In this document: one piece after another, positions 27,201 through 48,896 of the stretch
Position numbering within the stretch: position 1 is the first letter of the stretch
Layout: each line of letters starts with the position of its first letter
NCBI GenBank assembly: GCA_933228675.1
Contig: OW121740.1
Span: 129,983,799 to 130,047,798, forward strand
Source: Stomorhina lunata
Taxonomy: Eukaryota > Arthropoda > Insecta > Diptera > Rhiniidae
Length of the DNA stretch: 64,000 nt
Direction: 5' to 3'
Translations under genes and position numbers: made by a program
Notes under the pieces: generated by a model
The model's database searches: none
The model's input: only the letters and a program-made list of their open reading frames with translations
Told to the model about the DNA's origin: nothing

Positions 27201-30200
27201 CAAATTTTCGAAAAATTTCCTATAAATAGCAAATTTTCGAAAAATTTCCTATAAATAGCAAATTTTCGAAAAATTTCCTATAAATAGCAAATTTTCGAAA
27301 AATTTCCTATAAATAACAAATTTTCGAAAAATTTCCTATAAATAGCAAATTTTCGAAAAATTTCCTATAAATAGCAAATTTTCGAAAAATTTCCTATAAA
27401 TAGCAGTATGGGAACACAATTTGATGAGTTTTGGGTAACTTGGGAATGGTTTAGGTAGTTTCGTTATCGTACGAGAACACAACTATTATTTATTGAAATA
27501 ATGAAAGAGTTACTGAATTTAAAATGTTTCGGATTCTATAGAACCTACTAAAACCATTTAGATCGGAATTAAACTACGGATTGGTTTCAATTCCGTATGG
27601 AATTTGTGGCATGACTGATAGTTTGGGCTAGAGGCGTAGTTTCATTTTCAACGGCTTAAACCTAATTAAAATACTGAAACACATGCCGTTGAATTTGGGT
27701 AACTTCCTTACATTTACGTTACGTTTCGAAAAAAAACTATTGTGAACAGAACCAAAATATTAATGGACATTGCTAGCATTGTGAACGAGGCTTAAATTTA
27801 CTTTTACTATTTGAAATTTTTTATTTAAATTACCTTTTTATTTTTCCAAAAACTAAAATTTTTTTAGAGACTCTAGACAAATTTCAAAATCCAGCGAAAC
27901 TGTGGAATCTGTAGTAACACCTTCTTCAATACCCTCTACTGTTTCTATTAGAGATACTGATCAAAAAGATAATGTTTAGCTATAAAAAACAGACAAAAAA
28001 AAGAATTTAGTTTTTTAGTAATTACGTATTTTGTATGTAAATTTTATAATAATTTTTATGTAAATTAAACTATTTTTTGTATTTCACAAACATGTTTTTA
28101 TTTATAACTTTTTGTACAATATAAACATTAATTAGAGCCTATTACTCTGACGTAAACAAATAAAATCATTGACATTTGTTAGTGACTGAACTAACGTAAA
28201 CGTAATGTAATGTTTTTTTTTAGAATATCGTAAAAGTGACAGTTCTGTTACTTACTTTTCCTATTTTGATGCAACTTTAAATTGAAGTAGGTCCAGTATT
28301 TCATTATGAAATGACTTTTTCTTCATATTTGGTTTACATTTATATTTGGAATGATGCGCCTTTTCCTATTTCCTGAGACTCTAGTAAAAAAGAAAACTGA
28401 AAAAACAAGCTGGTTTTTGTCAAAACACATGCCCATTAACAGTTTCCGATGATATGTTATGTCACCAAAATATTTAGCACTCAATGTCATTCTATCGGAA
28501 TTGGATCATAAAAGCCATTATCAAATGACAACCTCCGATAGCATAAGTTAATATGCATGCAATAAATTTCCCAACTAACAAGCTAGTGCAAAGACATGTA
28601 GCGCTTGCACCAACGATGCAGATGATTTAACACCGGCGTTTTATAGAGAATAATTTTAGTTCTTACAGAGAGGGCTTTATTTCTTATCTGTCCAATTCTA
28701 GTAGACTGTCTGTTTGTGATTCTTTGACAACTAGAAACATTTTCATTGATTCCTTCTCGACACTAGAAATTGCGGTAGTGGCCTCACGCAATGTCTTGAA
28801 CACCTCCGTTCGTATCATTCTGTCAAAAACAGCTTTTCTGTCAACGAACAGATGGTACATATGTGTCTTTTTTTAGGTTTGACGTAATGAAAAGATCTGG
28901 TTTGTGGTAGATTTAGCTGGTCTAAAGCCACATTGGTTTGTCCCGATTATTTCGTTTACTTTGAATTTTAGCCTTTCACACAGTATAGTCGCTTTGATCG
29001 AAAAGATACATGGTCTTTTGCATTGTCAAAAAGGATAGATCCATTGACCACCCAGCATTATTATAGCATTCAATATAGAAACCTATCGAACGACCCTCTG
29101 AGGTAAAACTGATTTTTTATTCGAGTGACAAGGGATGACTAGCATATCATGACTATCGGTATTCGTCATTCCATCTTAATAAAATACAATAATCTAGCAA
29201 ATATCGAATTAATGGAACAGGACACCAAAAACTGCTAATACTTACCGAGTATTGGTAGTCATCACGATCCAGCACACAAGTACAGGTCTTCGAAGGCTAC
29301 AAGAGGCCACAGAAACAGGTAGAGCCACATTTATGGTGCAGGACACTTTGGCACGACAAATCTCTCTATGGGCTAGTGTATATTAAACATGAGCTACAAT
29401 TTGCACCTCAAAGAAATATTGTGCAGAACAAAATATTTAGTTTGATTTAATCAGTCTCGGAGTTTAGCTATAGACGCATTTGTTTCCAAATAGAAAGACT
29501 CTTAGTGGATATGTAAAGCTTTGTCTACATCTCTAATTCCGTATCGTGGAATATTCTTCAGTTATCCATGACTCTCAGTGGAGCATAGGGCCTCAACCAT
29601 CCTTCTATATCGGACTCTTTTGCGTGATGTAAGGCATACGTCATTCCAAGAATAGCTTGCTGCTTGCAGCTCCACATCAATTGACCTTCTTCACGTTCTA
29701 GCAGGTGCACCAACACGACGGCCTCTTCCTTGTAGATTCCAGGGAAGCGCTTGTCGAGCAATGTTGGTATTTGGCCTATCTACCGCCATTTCCGTTGACA
29801 TACTTCTATAGAAGCAGGGATTTGATTTGTCACGTTAAGTAGATCTTCTTTTCTTATGCGGTTCGGCCACCATATACTAAGGATTTGCCATAAGCATTTG
29901 TTTGTAAAGTTTTGCAGGCGATGGCATTTGTAAGTTTCCAAGTTTTGAAGCCGTAATACAGGATGGACTTTCGAGTTGTATATTCGTAACTTAGGTTAGG
30001 TTGAAAAGATATTCGTAACTTAGGTTAGGTTGAAAAGATAGCGGGAAGAGAAAGAGAGAGAAGAGTGAAGGGAGAAGTTTATAGAAAGTGTTAGAGATAG
30101 AGTCGTAGAGAAGAGAAGTGTTGTAAAAAACGCTACCCTAGGGAAAGAGACCCATCTAACTAAGCCATCTGAGTCCCAGCATAAAACCTACAACGTCAGT

Positions 30201-32125
30201 CAGTTCGCACTGTTGTATGTCATCTAGTTCCTTATGTAATCTGTTACCTAGAAACTTAAGTCTCTGGTTTTGGAGCATAGGACAGTGACAGAGGATGTGC
30301 TCGACCCTTTCGGACGAGTCCGCGTCTAAGCATAGTCTGCAAATGTCCTAAATTGCTCCATACTATTTATTACGTCTGGAATTCAAGGCGCATTGGCCAG
30401 TTAGAAAACCTATGCATTTCCTAAGACTGGTTCTGCTAAGAAATAGCAAAAGCTTGGTCTTGTGTATATTTGAGTCGGGCCATAAGGTCCTAGATATTGT
30501 GCAAGTGGCCAAATTATGCCAGTTCTTAGCTGTTTTCTCACCGATCCAAGACTTAATGCCCATAAAAAGGTGACATATAGGTGGAGCTATCTCTGTCACC
30601 GAAAGCATCAGTTCCTGACTCGAGCCAAGTCTAGATATTTTGTCAGCAGTTTCGTTGCCTTCGATGTCGCAATGACCAGGAACCCAGCAAAGTCTCACCC
30701 TATATGTATCAGCCAAGCTGATGATAGCTAATCTACATGACTTGACTAGTTTGGAGGTAAACTACATCATTCCAGGGCTTTTAGAGCAGTGTGACTGTCA
30801 ACATAGATTGTCACCTCGCTGTCTACAGGAATTTTGTATGAAATAATTTCAGTGGCTTTCAGAATGGCAAAGATTTCTGCCTAAAAAACACTGCACTCAT
30901 CTCTAAGCCTGTAGGATTTCCTAATGTTCTGATTCTTTAAGAAGACACCAGCACCGGTGCCGATTTCCATTTTAGAACTTATGCAGGCTTCGTAACTTGG
31001 TTGTTGTTGATATTTGCCGAGATTTCCAAATAGCTCGAAGACATCTGTTAAGGCAGTTATTGGCTTAAATATATGGAAGAGGAAATATTGACTTCTATTA
31101 AAGTATTTTTGATATTAAACACTTTTTTGCCTCTTCTTGACTTTTTTTATTTGGTTCATAGTCGGTATTGAATATAGGCTCTCGTTATATTTTAACAAAT
31201 GTTTATTATTAGAGTTAGACAGTAGAACTACTTCAATAATAAGTTAATGTATTAGCTTATTCGTTACACATGCGTTTACGTTAGAGTAATTCTAGCTTAA
31301 TTTATTACTTATGTATGTATTTGGTAAATTTAGGTAATTTGTAAATTATTTAATGTTGCTTTTTTATTTAAAAATATGTATTTTTTTCTTAATTTAGTTT
31401 AATATATGTTTGTGTTTTTCTGTAGCACCTAGCGCACCTTCAGCCTATAGCCAGTATCTAAAGAACTGGCTTAAAAAATATGCATATATATCAATTTACT
31501 GTAAAGTTTGTATTACACAAATTAGCACTGGCTTTCGGTTTCCACAAATTAAATTTTGTTTTATTTAAATTATTATTATTAACTCAAACAAACTTTGACC
31601 TAATTTAGCCTTAGCAGACGTGCCACCTATTCCTGTCACTGCCCCAAATTTTGCAAAATTTTAAAAAAAGCTAATTGTAACTGTGTTAAAATTGGCCAAA
31701 ACTTAAATAGTAATAATATTAGACTTAAAACATCATCACCCAATAGAGATAAAAATGACAAAAGCCAAGTATCGCATGCTCAAATTGTTTACGAAAAAAT
31801 TTTATAAATAAAAGTATTTTTTTTTTTTGATATATTAACTAAAAATTGTTTAAATATTTGACTATATCATTTAAGGTAAAGTAGTTTAGAATAAGTAGAA
31901 AACAACATTTTTCTCTCTGTGTTTTGTTTTTTTATATTCTTATAAAAAAAAGCCTACTTTTAGGCATTTTATTTAGAATCAATTTGTTTCCGTTTAATTT
32001 TCAGCAACCGCCAACCTTATGAATTATTGCCCGGTGATGATAATGCCAATATGAGAAATGTTCAAAATCCAGAAAATGTAAGTCACGTCAATTCGGTTAA
32101 TCGAAATCCAGTCGCAAATATTTAA
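21262..32125 (+). CDS. Ctns: Cystinosin, lysosomal cystine/H+ symporter, multi-exon
   Basis: Exons I assembled: 21262-21331, 21391-21490, 21562-21744, 24482-24842, 24916-25086, 25936-26053, 26123-26225, then alternative last exons (separate entries). All junctions have GT/AG and keep frame. The shared part is 368 codons plus two bases; full proteins are about 405-408 residues. Residues 1 to about 29 form a signal peptide, followed by a lumenal domain with Asn-X-Thr sites, then about seven membrane spans. PQ-loop 1 is FYPQIW (P155-Q156) and PQ-loop 2 is KYVPQ (P294-Q295). D316 in LLDFTGG matches the proton-coupling Asp of human cystinosin. From family knowledge it exports cystine from lysosomes. 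The second ATG, immediately after the first, could also be used. Introns carry a LINE, a TIR element, a 29-bp satellite and an Xdh fragment. Convergent with Xdh. Confidence 0.9.
21975..23340 (-). mobile_element. Jockey-type LINE, RT 3' half, in cystinosin intron 3
   Basis: Reading the minus strand from about 23270, I find [17 protein letters not shown] and [14 protein letters not shown] (RT boxes), then a run with [10 protein letters not shown], then [19 protein letters not shown] and the C-terminal region ending near 22375. Stops and frame changes interrupt it (one near 22840), so it is not functional. It is antisense to the host gene. Sequence near 21985-22110 resembles, inverted, the short retroelement at 14.4 kb. 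Confidence 0.85.
23341..24481. other. Remainder of cystinosin intron 3
   Basis: AT-rich sequence with low-complexity open frames on both strands (23341-23849), none with a recognised motif. A partial family A repeat end (AAGTATGAAAGTGGTATAGTC) lies at about 24020-24240 and an AAT microsatellite at 24424-24441, before the exon 4 acceptor. Confidence 0.5.
25190..25763. mobile_element. Complete family A repeat with inverted ends, in cystinosin intron 5
   Basis: The left end AACAAATAAGAAAGTGCTAT followed by AGTTGG recurs inverted as CCGACTATAGCTTTTCTTAC at about 25738-25763. Near both ends lie palindromic GTC-GAC clusters and CCCTTCACC/GAAGGGTATG. About 570 bp long with no open frame. This is the most complete copy in the window and shows that family A has inverted ends, as a non-autonomous DNA element would. 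Confidence 0.75.
26833..27405. repeat. Second 29-bp satellite array, in cystinosin intron 7
   Basis: The unit is CCTATAAATAGCAAATTTTC followed by GAAAAATTT, also 29 bp, differing from the 6.8-10.8 kb array mainly by GCAAA for GTCAA. About 20 units. The left third is degenerate and the right part (from about 27175) is nearly homogeneous, which suggests recent growth at that end. Confidence 0.95.
27868..27979 (+). CDS. Ctns: Cystinosin last exon A (Ser/Thr-rich tail, no YxxPhi)
   Basis: After an acceptor TTTTTTTAG the frame from exon 7 (AG at its end) continues for 37 residues to TAG at 27977-27979. The tail is rich in Ser, Thr and Val and ends TDQKDNV. It contains no tyrosine, so it lacks a YxxPhi lysosomal sorting motif. 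Possible poly(A) signals follow within 200 bp (AATAAA near 28155). Using it gives a protein of about 405 residues. Confidence 0.7.
28640..29004 (-). mobile_element. LINE RT fragment with internal deletion
   Basis: The minus strand encodes [17 protein letters not shown] near 28930, then [11 protein letters not shown], then [17 protein letters not shown]. This corresponds to the + strand LINE at 33.4-33.9 kb (QCGFRPG, HLFVDYKVAL, LREVSAAFSSIE), but the portion between KVF and LREV is missing. The upstream end of this fragment joins directly to the Xdh-like sequence at 29005. Confidence 0.8.
29005..29550 (-). pseudogene. Decayed internal fragment of Xdh (rosy)
   Basis: This stretch matches the Xdh coding exon at about 36008-36540 in the same orientation. 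Shared runs include CCAGCATTATTATAGCATTC, ATAGATCCAT, TCAGAGGTAAAA-like, GTAGTCATC, GGTCTTCGAAGG, GAAACAGGTAGAGC, TTGGCACGACA and GCATTTGTTTCCAAATAGAA. It has many substitutions, several deletions (for example the [14 protein letters not shown] region) and an insertion around 29190-29240, so no reading frame survives. It covers only the centre of the molybdopterin domain. Both flanks are LINE remnants. Because the source exon has no intron here, a retrocopy and a DNA duplication cannot be told apart. Confidence 0.85.
29558..30040 (-). mobile_element. LINE C-terminal fragment
   Basis: On the minus strand the order is a run similar to [19 protein letters not shown], then [15 protein letters not shown] and RKWR*IGQIPTL, then about 67 open codons to 29558. 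This arrangement (conserved Trp-Pro-Asn and RRRKWRWIGH-like motifs after the RT) is typical of the C terminus of a LINE. Part of it (29610-29700) is shared with 18170-18250. A 29-bp sequence ending in TTAGGTTAGGTTGAAAAGAT is tandemly duplicated at about 29983-30040. Confidence 0.75.
30180..31020 (-). mobile_element. LINE fragment with RNase H domain
   Basis: The minus strand encodes an RNase H domain: [15 protein letters not shown] upstream (about 30780), then [19 protein letters not shown] (about 30700), and a C-terminal region to 30363 containing [19 protein letters not shown]. RNase H inside a non-LTR ORF2 is seen in I, R1 and related clades. Stops occur near 30730 and 30890. The purine-rich GAGAGAG run at 30040-30110 lies beside it. 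Confidence 0.85.
31021..31617. other. Ctns: Cystinosin intron before the distal last exons
   Basis: AT-rich sequence without coding potential. An acceptor-like TTTTTCTGTAG at about 31424 is followed in the cystinosin phase by an almost immediate stop (Thr then TAG), so I do not use it. Confidence 0.5.
31618..31807 (+). CDS. Ctns: Candidate third cystinosin last exon
   Basis: The acceptor TTAGCAG ends at 31617 and the same phase continues open for 63 residues to TAA at 31805-31807. The start is Cys-rich ([11 protein letters not shown]) and the end has VYEKIL, a YxxPhi-type motif. The stop overlaps AATAAA at 31807-31812. The pyrimidine tract is weak and the composition is Lys/Asn-rich, so it may be chance. 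No transcript evidence is available here. Confidence 0.35.
32005..32125 (+). CDS. Ctns: Cystinosin last exon C (tail with YELL sorting motif)
   Basis: The acceptor TTAATTTTCAG ends at 32004; the frame from exon 7 continues for 40 residues to TAA at 32123-32125. The tail begins [17 protein letters not shown] fits the YxxPhi lysosomal signal and occupies the place of GYDQL in human cystinosin. There is a strong donor-like GTAAGT at 32079, so part of this exon could also be spliced onward. An AATAAA at 32376-32381 would put its 3' UTR across the last Xdh exon. Confidence 0.75.
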
Positions 32126-32291
32126 TTAAACATCCAGTATTTCTATATTTTATTTAATCTTATATAAATGCAAAAAAAAATTGTACTACAAATTTAAAAA
32201 TAATAATAATAATGATATTAAACGTCTTATTTAATTTCACTGCATTACTAAGGAAATTTAAGCTAATTTCAAATATTTGAGTATAAAACCT

Positions 32292-45495
<13,204 letters not shown>

Positions 45496-45999
45496 ATTCA
45501 AAATTATTTAATCTATTTAAAATGAAAACACTTGTTTTTTGATATATTTTTTGTAAATTTCTTTATATTTTCACTTTAATTCAAATAATGCGTTTGTTTG
45601 TCTGCTTGTTTGTGTTTTTTTTTTTTTTTTTTGGTTTTTTAAATTCAGTTTCAATCAAGAAAACCACTTCAAATTTTAGAGGATCACTTTTCAAGATACG
45701 TCTTCACTCACTGATCACACGTTGCAAACTAGAGAATTGAGAGCCGTAGACAAATTATTTATTTGAACATATAAAATTTATTTATACTGGGCATTAATAA
45801 CTTTATAACCGGCTAAAAATGAGAAAGAGTCTTCTAAAATAAAATCAAATATATTGTGGTATTTTGAACAAGAGTGTTCGATATTTGAGGTCTGAGTACT
45901 ATTTTGAGCAAACCAAAATTTTCTAATTTTCATTAAGTTTTTTTCATAAAATTTTTTCATTAGAACAATTTTCAATACTAATTTTTACAAATTAAAAAA

Positions 46000-46510
46000 T
46001 TGTTCTTCAAAAAATATTTTTAAGACAAAATTTAAAATTTTTTGTTAAAAAAAATTTCTATAGAATTTCGTTAAAAAATTTTCTTTAGAAAATTTTTCGT
46101 TAAAAAAATTTTTCTTTAGAATTTTTTTCGTCAAAAAAATTTCTTTAGGAATTTTATATTTAAAAAAACTTTATTTAGAAAATTTTTGTTAAAAAAAATT
46201 TTTCTTTAGAAAATTTTTCGTTAAAAAAAATTCTTTAGAAGATTTTTCGTCAAAAAAAATTTTTTTGGGAATTTTATCGTTAAAAAAACTTTATTTAGAA
46301 AATTTTTGTTAAAAAAACTTTATTTAGAAAATTTTTGTTAAAAAAATTTTCTTTAAAAGATTTTTCGTTAAAAAAAAATTTTCTTTAGAAAATTTTGGTT
46401 AAAAAAAAACTTTATTTAGAAAATTTTTGTTAAAAAAAATTTTCTATATAAAATTTTTCGTTAAAAAAAATTTTCGAAAAAAAATTCTTTACAAATTTTT
46501 CGTTAAAAAA
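46000..46510. repeat. Degenerate AT-rich tandem array (about 30 bp period)
   Basis: Units related to TTTCTTTAGAAAATTTTTCG followed by TTAAAAAAA repeat irregularly about 16-17 times. It resembles the 4.9-5.5 kb array and lies upstream of Xdh exon 1. No coding content. Confidence 0.8.
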
Positions 46511-46681
46511 ATGCGATATGGGAGGTAATCGTTTGTAAATGACTTCTACATAGATAACAAACTTTTCACGAACAGCGGAAAAGGGCAAACAGGTAGACGG
46601 ACGGCAATCTTCAAATCAATTATTATAGCTTGGTAAGTATGTCTATACGTAACAAACATTATCTCAAATTTATAATACTTA

Positions 46682-47480
46682 TATCCCAGTAAGAAAAAAG
46701 GTTTATTCTCAAATTGAAGATGATTTGAAAATAAATATTTTTTCAAAGGTCAAACGTTTGATACTGATTTGAAAATAATAGCGTTCTCAACAAAAAGGGG
46801 ACTGTATTCTCAAATTGAGAAATGCCTTTATTCTTAAATCATTAACCTCATTCTGAAAGGTTTTTCAAATGTGGATATCATCTACATGTGGAACATAAAT
46901 AAAATGGCTTTGTATTTTTGAATTTGTTTATTTTGTTTTTGAAAACGGTGCATCATATTTGAATTATTTTGCTTAAAATATAATTTTTTTTATTGTTAGG
47001 TAAAACAATTTTAAGAAACAAAAAAAATGTACTTATGCATATGCATACTTATGCATATCATTTTTAAGCAAGGTGTGGATGAATGGATGAATTTTAAAAA
47101 AATCCGAAAGAAATAACGAATTTCTTTGAAATGCAATGCCATTCCATTAAAATATCTTAAACATTAATTTTTTTAACATAAATTATTTTTTTTAATGTTT
47201 GAAAAAAATTTGAAATAAGGTTTTATATCAGTTATATAACACCATTTTTCAAATTATTCTCAAATCATCTTAGGGTTTGATAATGACTTGAGAATAACCT
47301 TTATTCTCAATTTGAGAAACTATCATTTATCAAACGTTTATTCTTAAATGAACCCTCATTTGAAAATGAATGTGAATCTCAAACATCTGTTCAGGTTTGA
47401 AAAAAGTTTGAAAAAAAACGTTTGATATCAAATGTAAAAGTTATCATTATCATACGTTTGACACTTTTCTTACTGGGATA
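46682..47480. mobile_element. MITE with perfect 16-bp inverted ends
   Basis: TATCCCAGTAAGAAAA at 46682-46697 is exactly inverted at 47465-47480. TA at each end fits a Tc1/mariner-type target duplication. The 799-bp interior repeats short elements such as AACGTTTGA and TCTCAAATTGAGAA in both orientations and has no open frame. The CCCAGTAAG end is similar to that of the 60.1-61.6 kb insertion (TACCCAG...CTGGGATA). Confidence 0.85.
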
Positions 47481-47910
47481 ACGTATGGTAACTAATACTA
47501 CAATTTCTATATATTTTAAAAGATTTCTGGTGAAATGGAACATTTTCGACACGATAGTCATAACTGACCACTTTTAAAGCTCTCTTGAAATTACGATTTA
47601 TGACAATACAACAAGATAAGAGACCTTGTCAATACCCTATATGTGTATCCACAAGGACTTCTATTTATTAAGTTGATAAATATTAAAATGACATAGTACA
47701 CTCATATTCCAAAGATTTACATGAGCAATTTACACGTTCAACAGAAATCTTAGGTCTTAAAGTTTAAAAGTAAATTTAAAACAAAATAATTTTATTGTAA
47801 TCTAATGAAAACACTTTTTCGCCATTTAAAATATACAAACGTTTCATGATTTAAAAATATAAGGAATAACAATACCAAAAGCTATTATTAACTATTTTAT
47901 AAAATAAATA

Positions 47911-48348
47911 CTACGCAGATTTAAGATCTAGTTCTTTTTCAATATCTGTTCCTTCATACATGGCCTGTTTGCGCATGGCCTGTTCCAACTGGGCATATTC
48001 AAATCGGTGCAAGGACCATTGATACCTAAAAATGCACAATTCAGTGATTAAATATTATTATACAATCACATAGAATAAATCACCTGCACCAACTCCAATA
48101 CGCTATTGTTCCACAAAAGAACGTGCCAAATCCTACGTGTGTGGACAATCTTGTGCGTGATGTACACAGAAATGTCATCAAGCCAGTGCCAATACCGCCG
48201 CTGATGCCGTATAAGAAACTGCTACGAAAACAGGGTATTTCTGAAACATCACGTCCGAATAAACTTAGACCCTGTAGATAAATTAAGTTAAATATTAATG
48301 TTTTTCTTAAGTATAACAGCTTTAAACCTTTTTTGGTTCTTCCTCCAT
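47911..48348 (-). CDS. COX20: COX20 cytochrome c oxidase assembly factor, 3 exons
   Basis: Exons on the minus strand: 48348-48328 (7 codons, MEEEPKK), 48271-48084, 48025-47911; GT/AG junctions, in frame, 107 residues, stop at 47911-47913. Human COX20 is about 118. Two hydrophobic segments at about residues 25-43 and 53-69 are separated by a short TSRTR loop. A charged helix with RFEYAQLEQAMRKQ and the conserved YEGT follow. COX20 sits in the mitochondrial inner membrane and chaperones COX2 during complex IV assembly (family knowledge). The gene is easily missed because no exon has a long open frame. A dispersed repeat begins about 230 bp upstream of its ATG. Confidence 0.9.
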
Positions 48349-48582
48349 GGTTACGTTAAAAAAAAAGTTGAATGAAAGAAATTATGTCTTCAGCTGTTTG
48401 AATGTTTGTTGTTTTTGTTAACCCAGCTGTTAAATATTATGACATTTAAAAAGTAAACATCAACCTCAGTGCTGCCAAGTCTTTAGTTTTCTTTGATTTG
48501 TTTTCTTTTTTTTATAACGGTACCAGTAAGTATGCGTGCGTTTGTGTGAACCGATAAAATTGTTTATCTTGAAAATATTTGA

Positions 48583-48742
48583 TTATAATTTTTGTGAAAT
48601 TAATTTAACTTTGTTATTGATGCTTGTGAAATAGTATATAAATTTTTGTATATACATTTTATACTTGAGATAAGGTAATAATGCAATATTGTGAATATTT
48701 TAGAAAGAACATCCAAGATCTGGAAAAAAAAGTTATTAAACA
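48583..48742 (+). repeat. Dispersed repeat, uninterrupted copy (empty site)
   Basis: It is similar to 60047-60112 joined to 61625-61720: TTGATTATAATTTT, TTTGTTATTGATGCTTGTGA, TTTTATACTTGAGAT and GAACATCCAAGATCTGGA occur in both in this order. At 48632-48634 it lacks the 1.5-kb insertion that interrupts the other copy. Confidence 0.8.
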
Positions 48743-48896
48743 TTTTACTATTTTTTTTTTAAATATCAAAAAATATTTTTATGAAATTAATAAAATAAAG
48801 TATGTATGTATGAATTTGTAAATGATCATGTATAGATATGCACAAACCAGGAATTACAAAGGGCTCCTTCGTAGAGTGTCACGTTTTCATATTAAA

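Noticed and set aside
31424..31480. Acceptor TTTTTCTGTAG as another cystinosin last exon
   Set aside because: In the cystinosin phase it gives only Thr before a stop.
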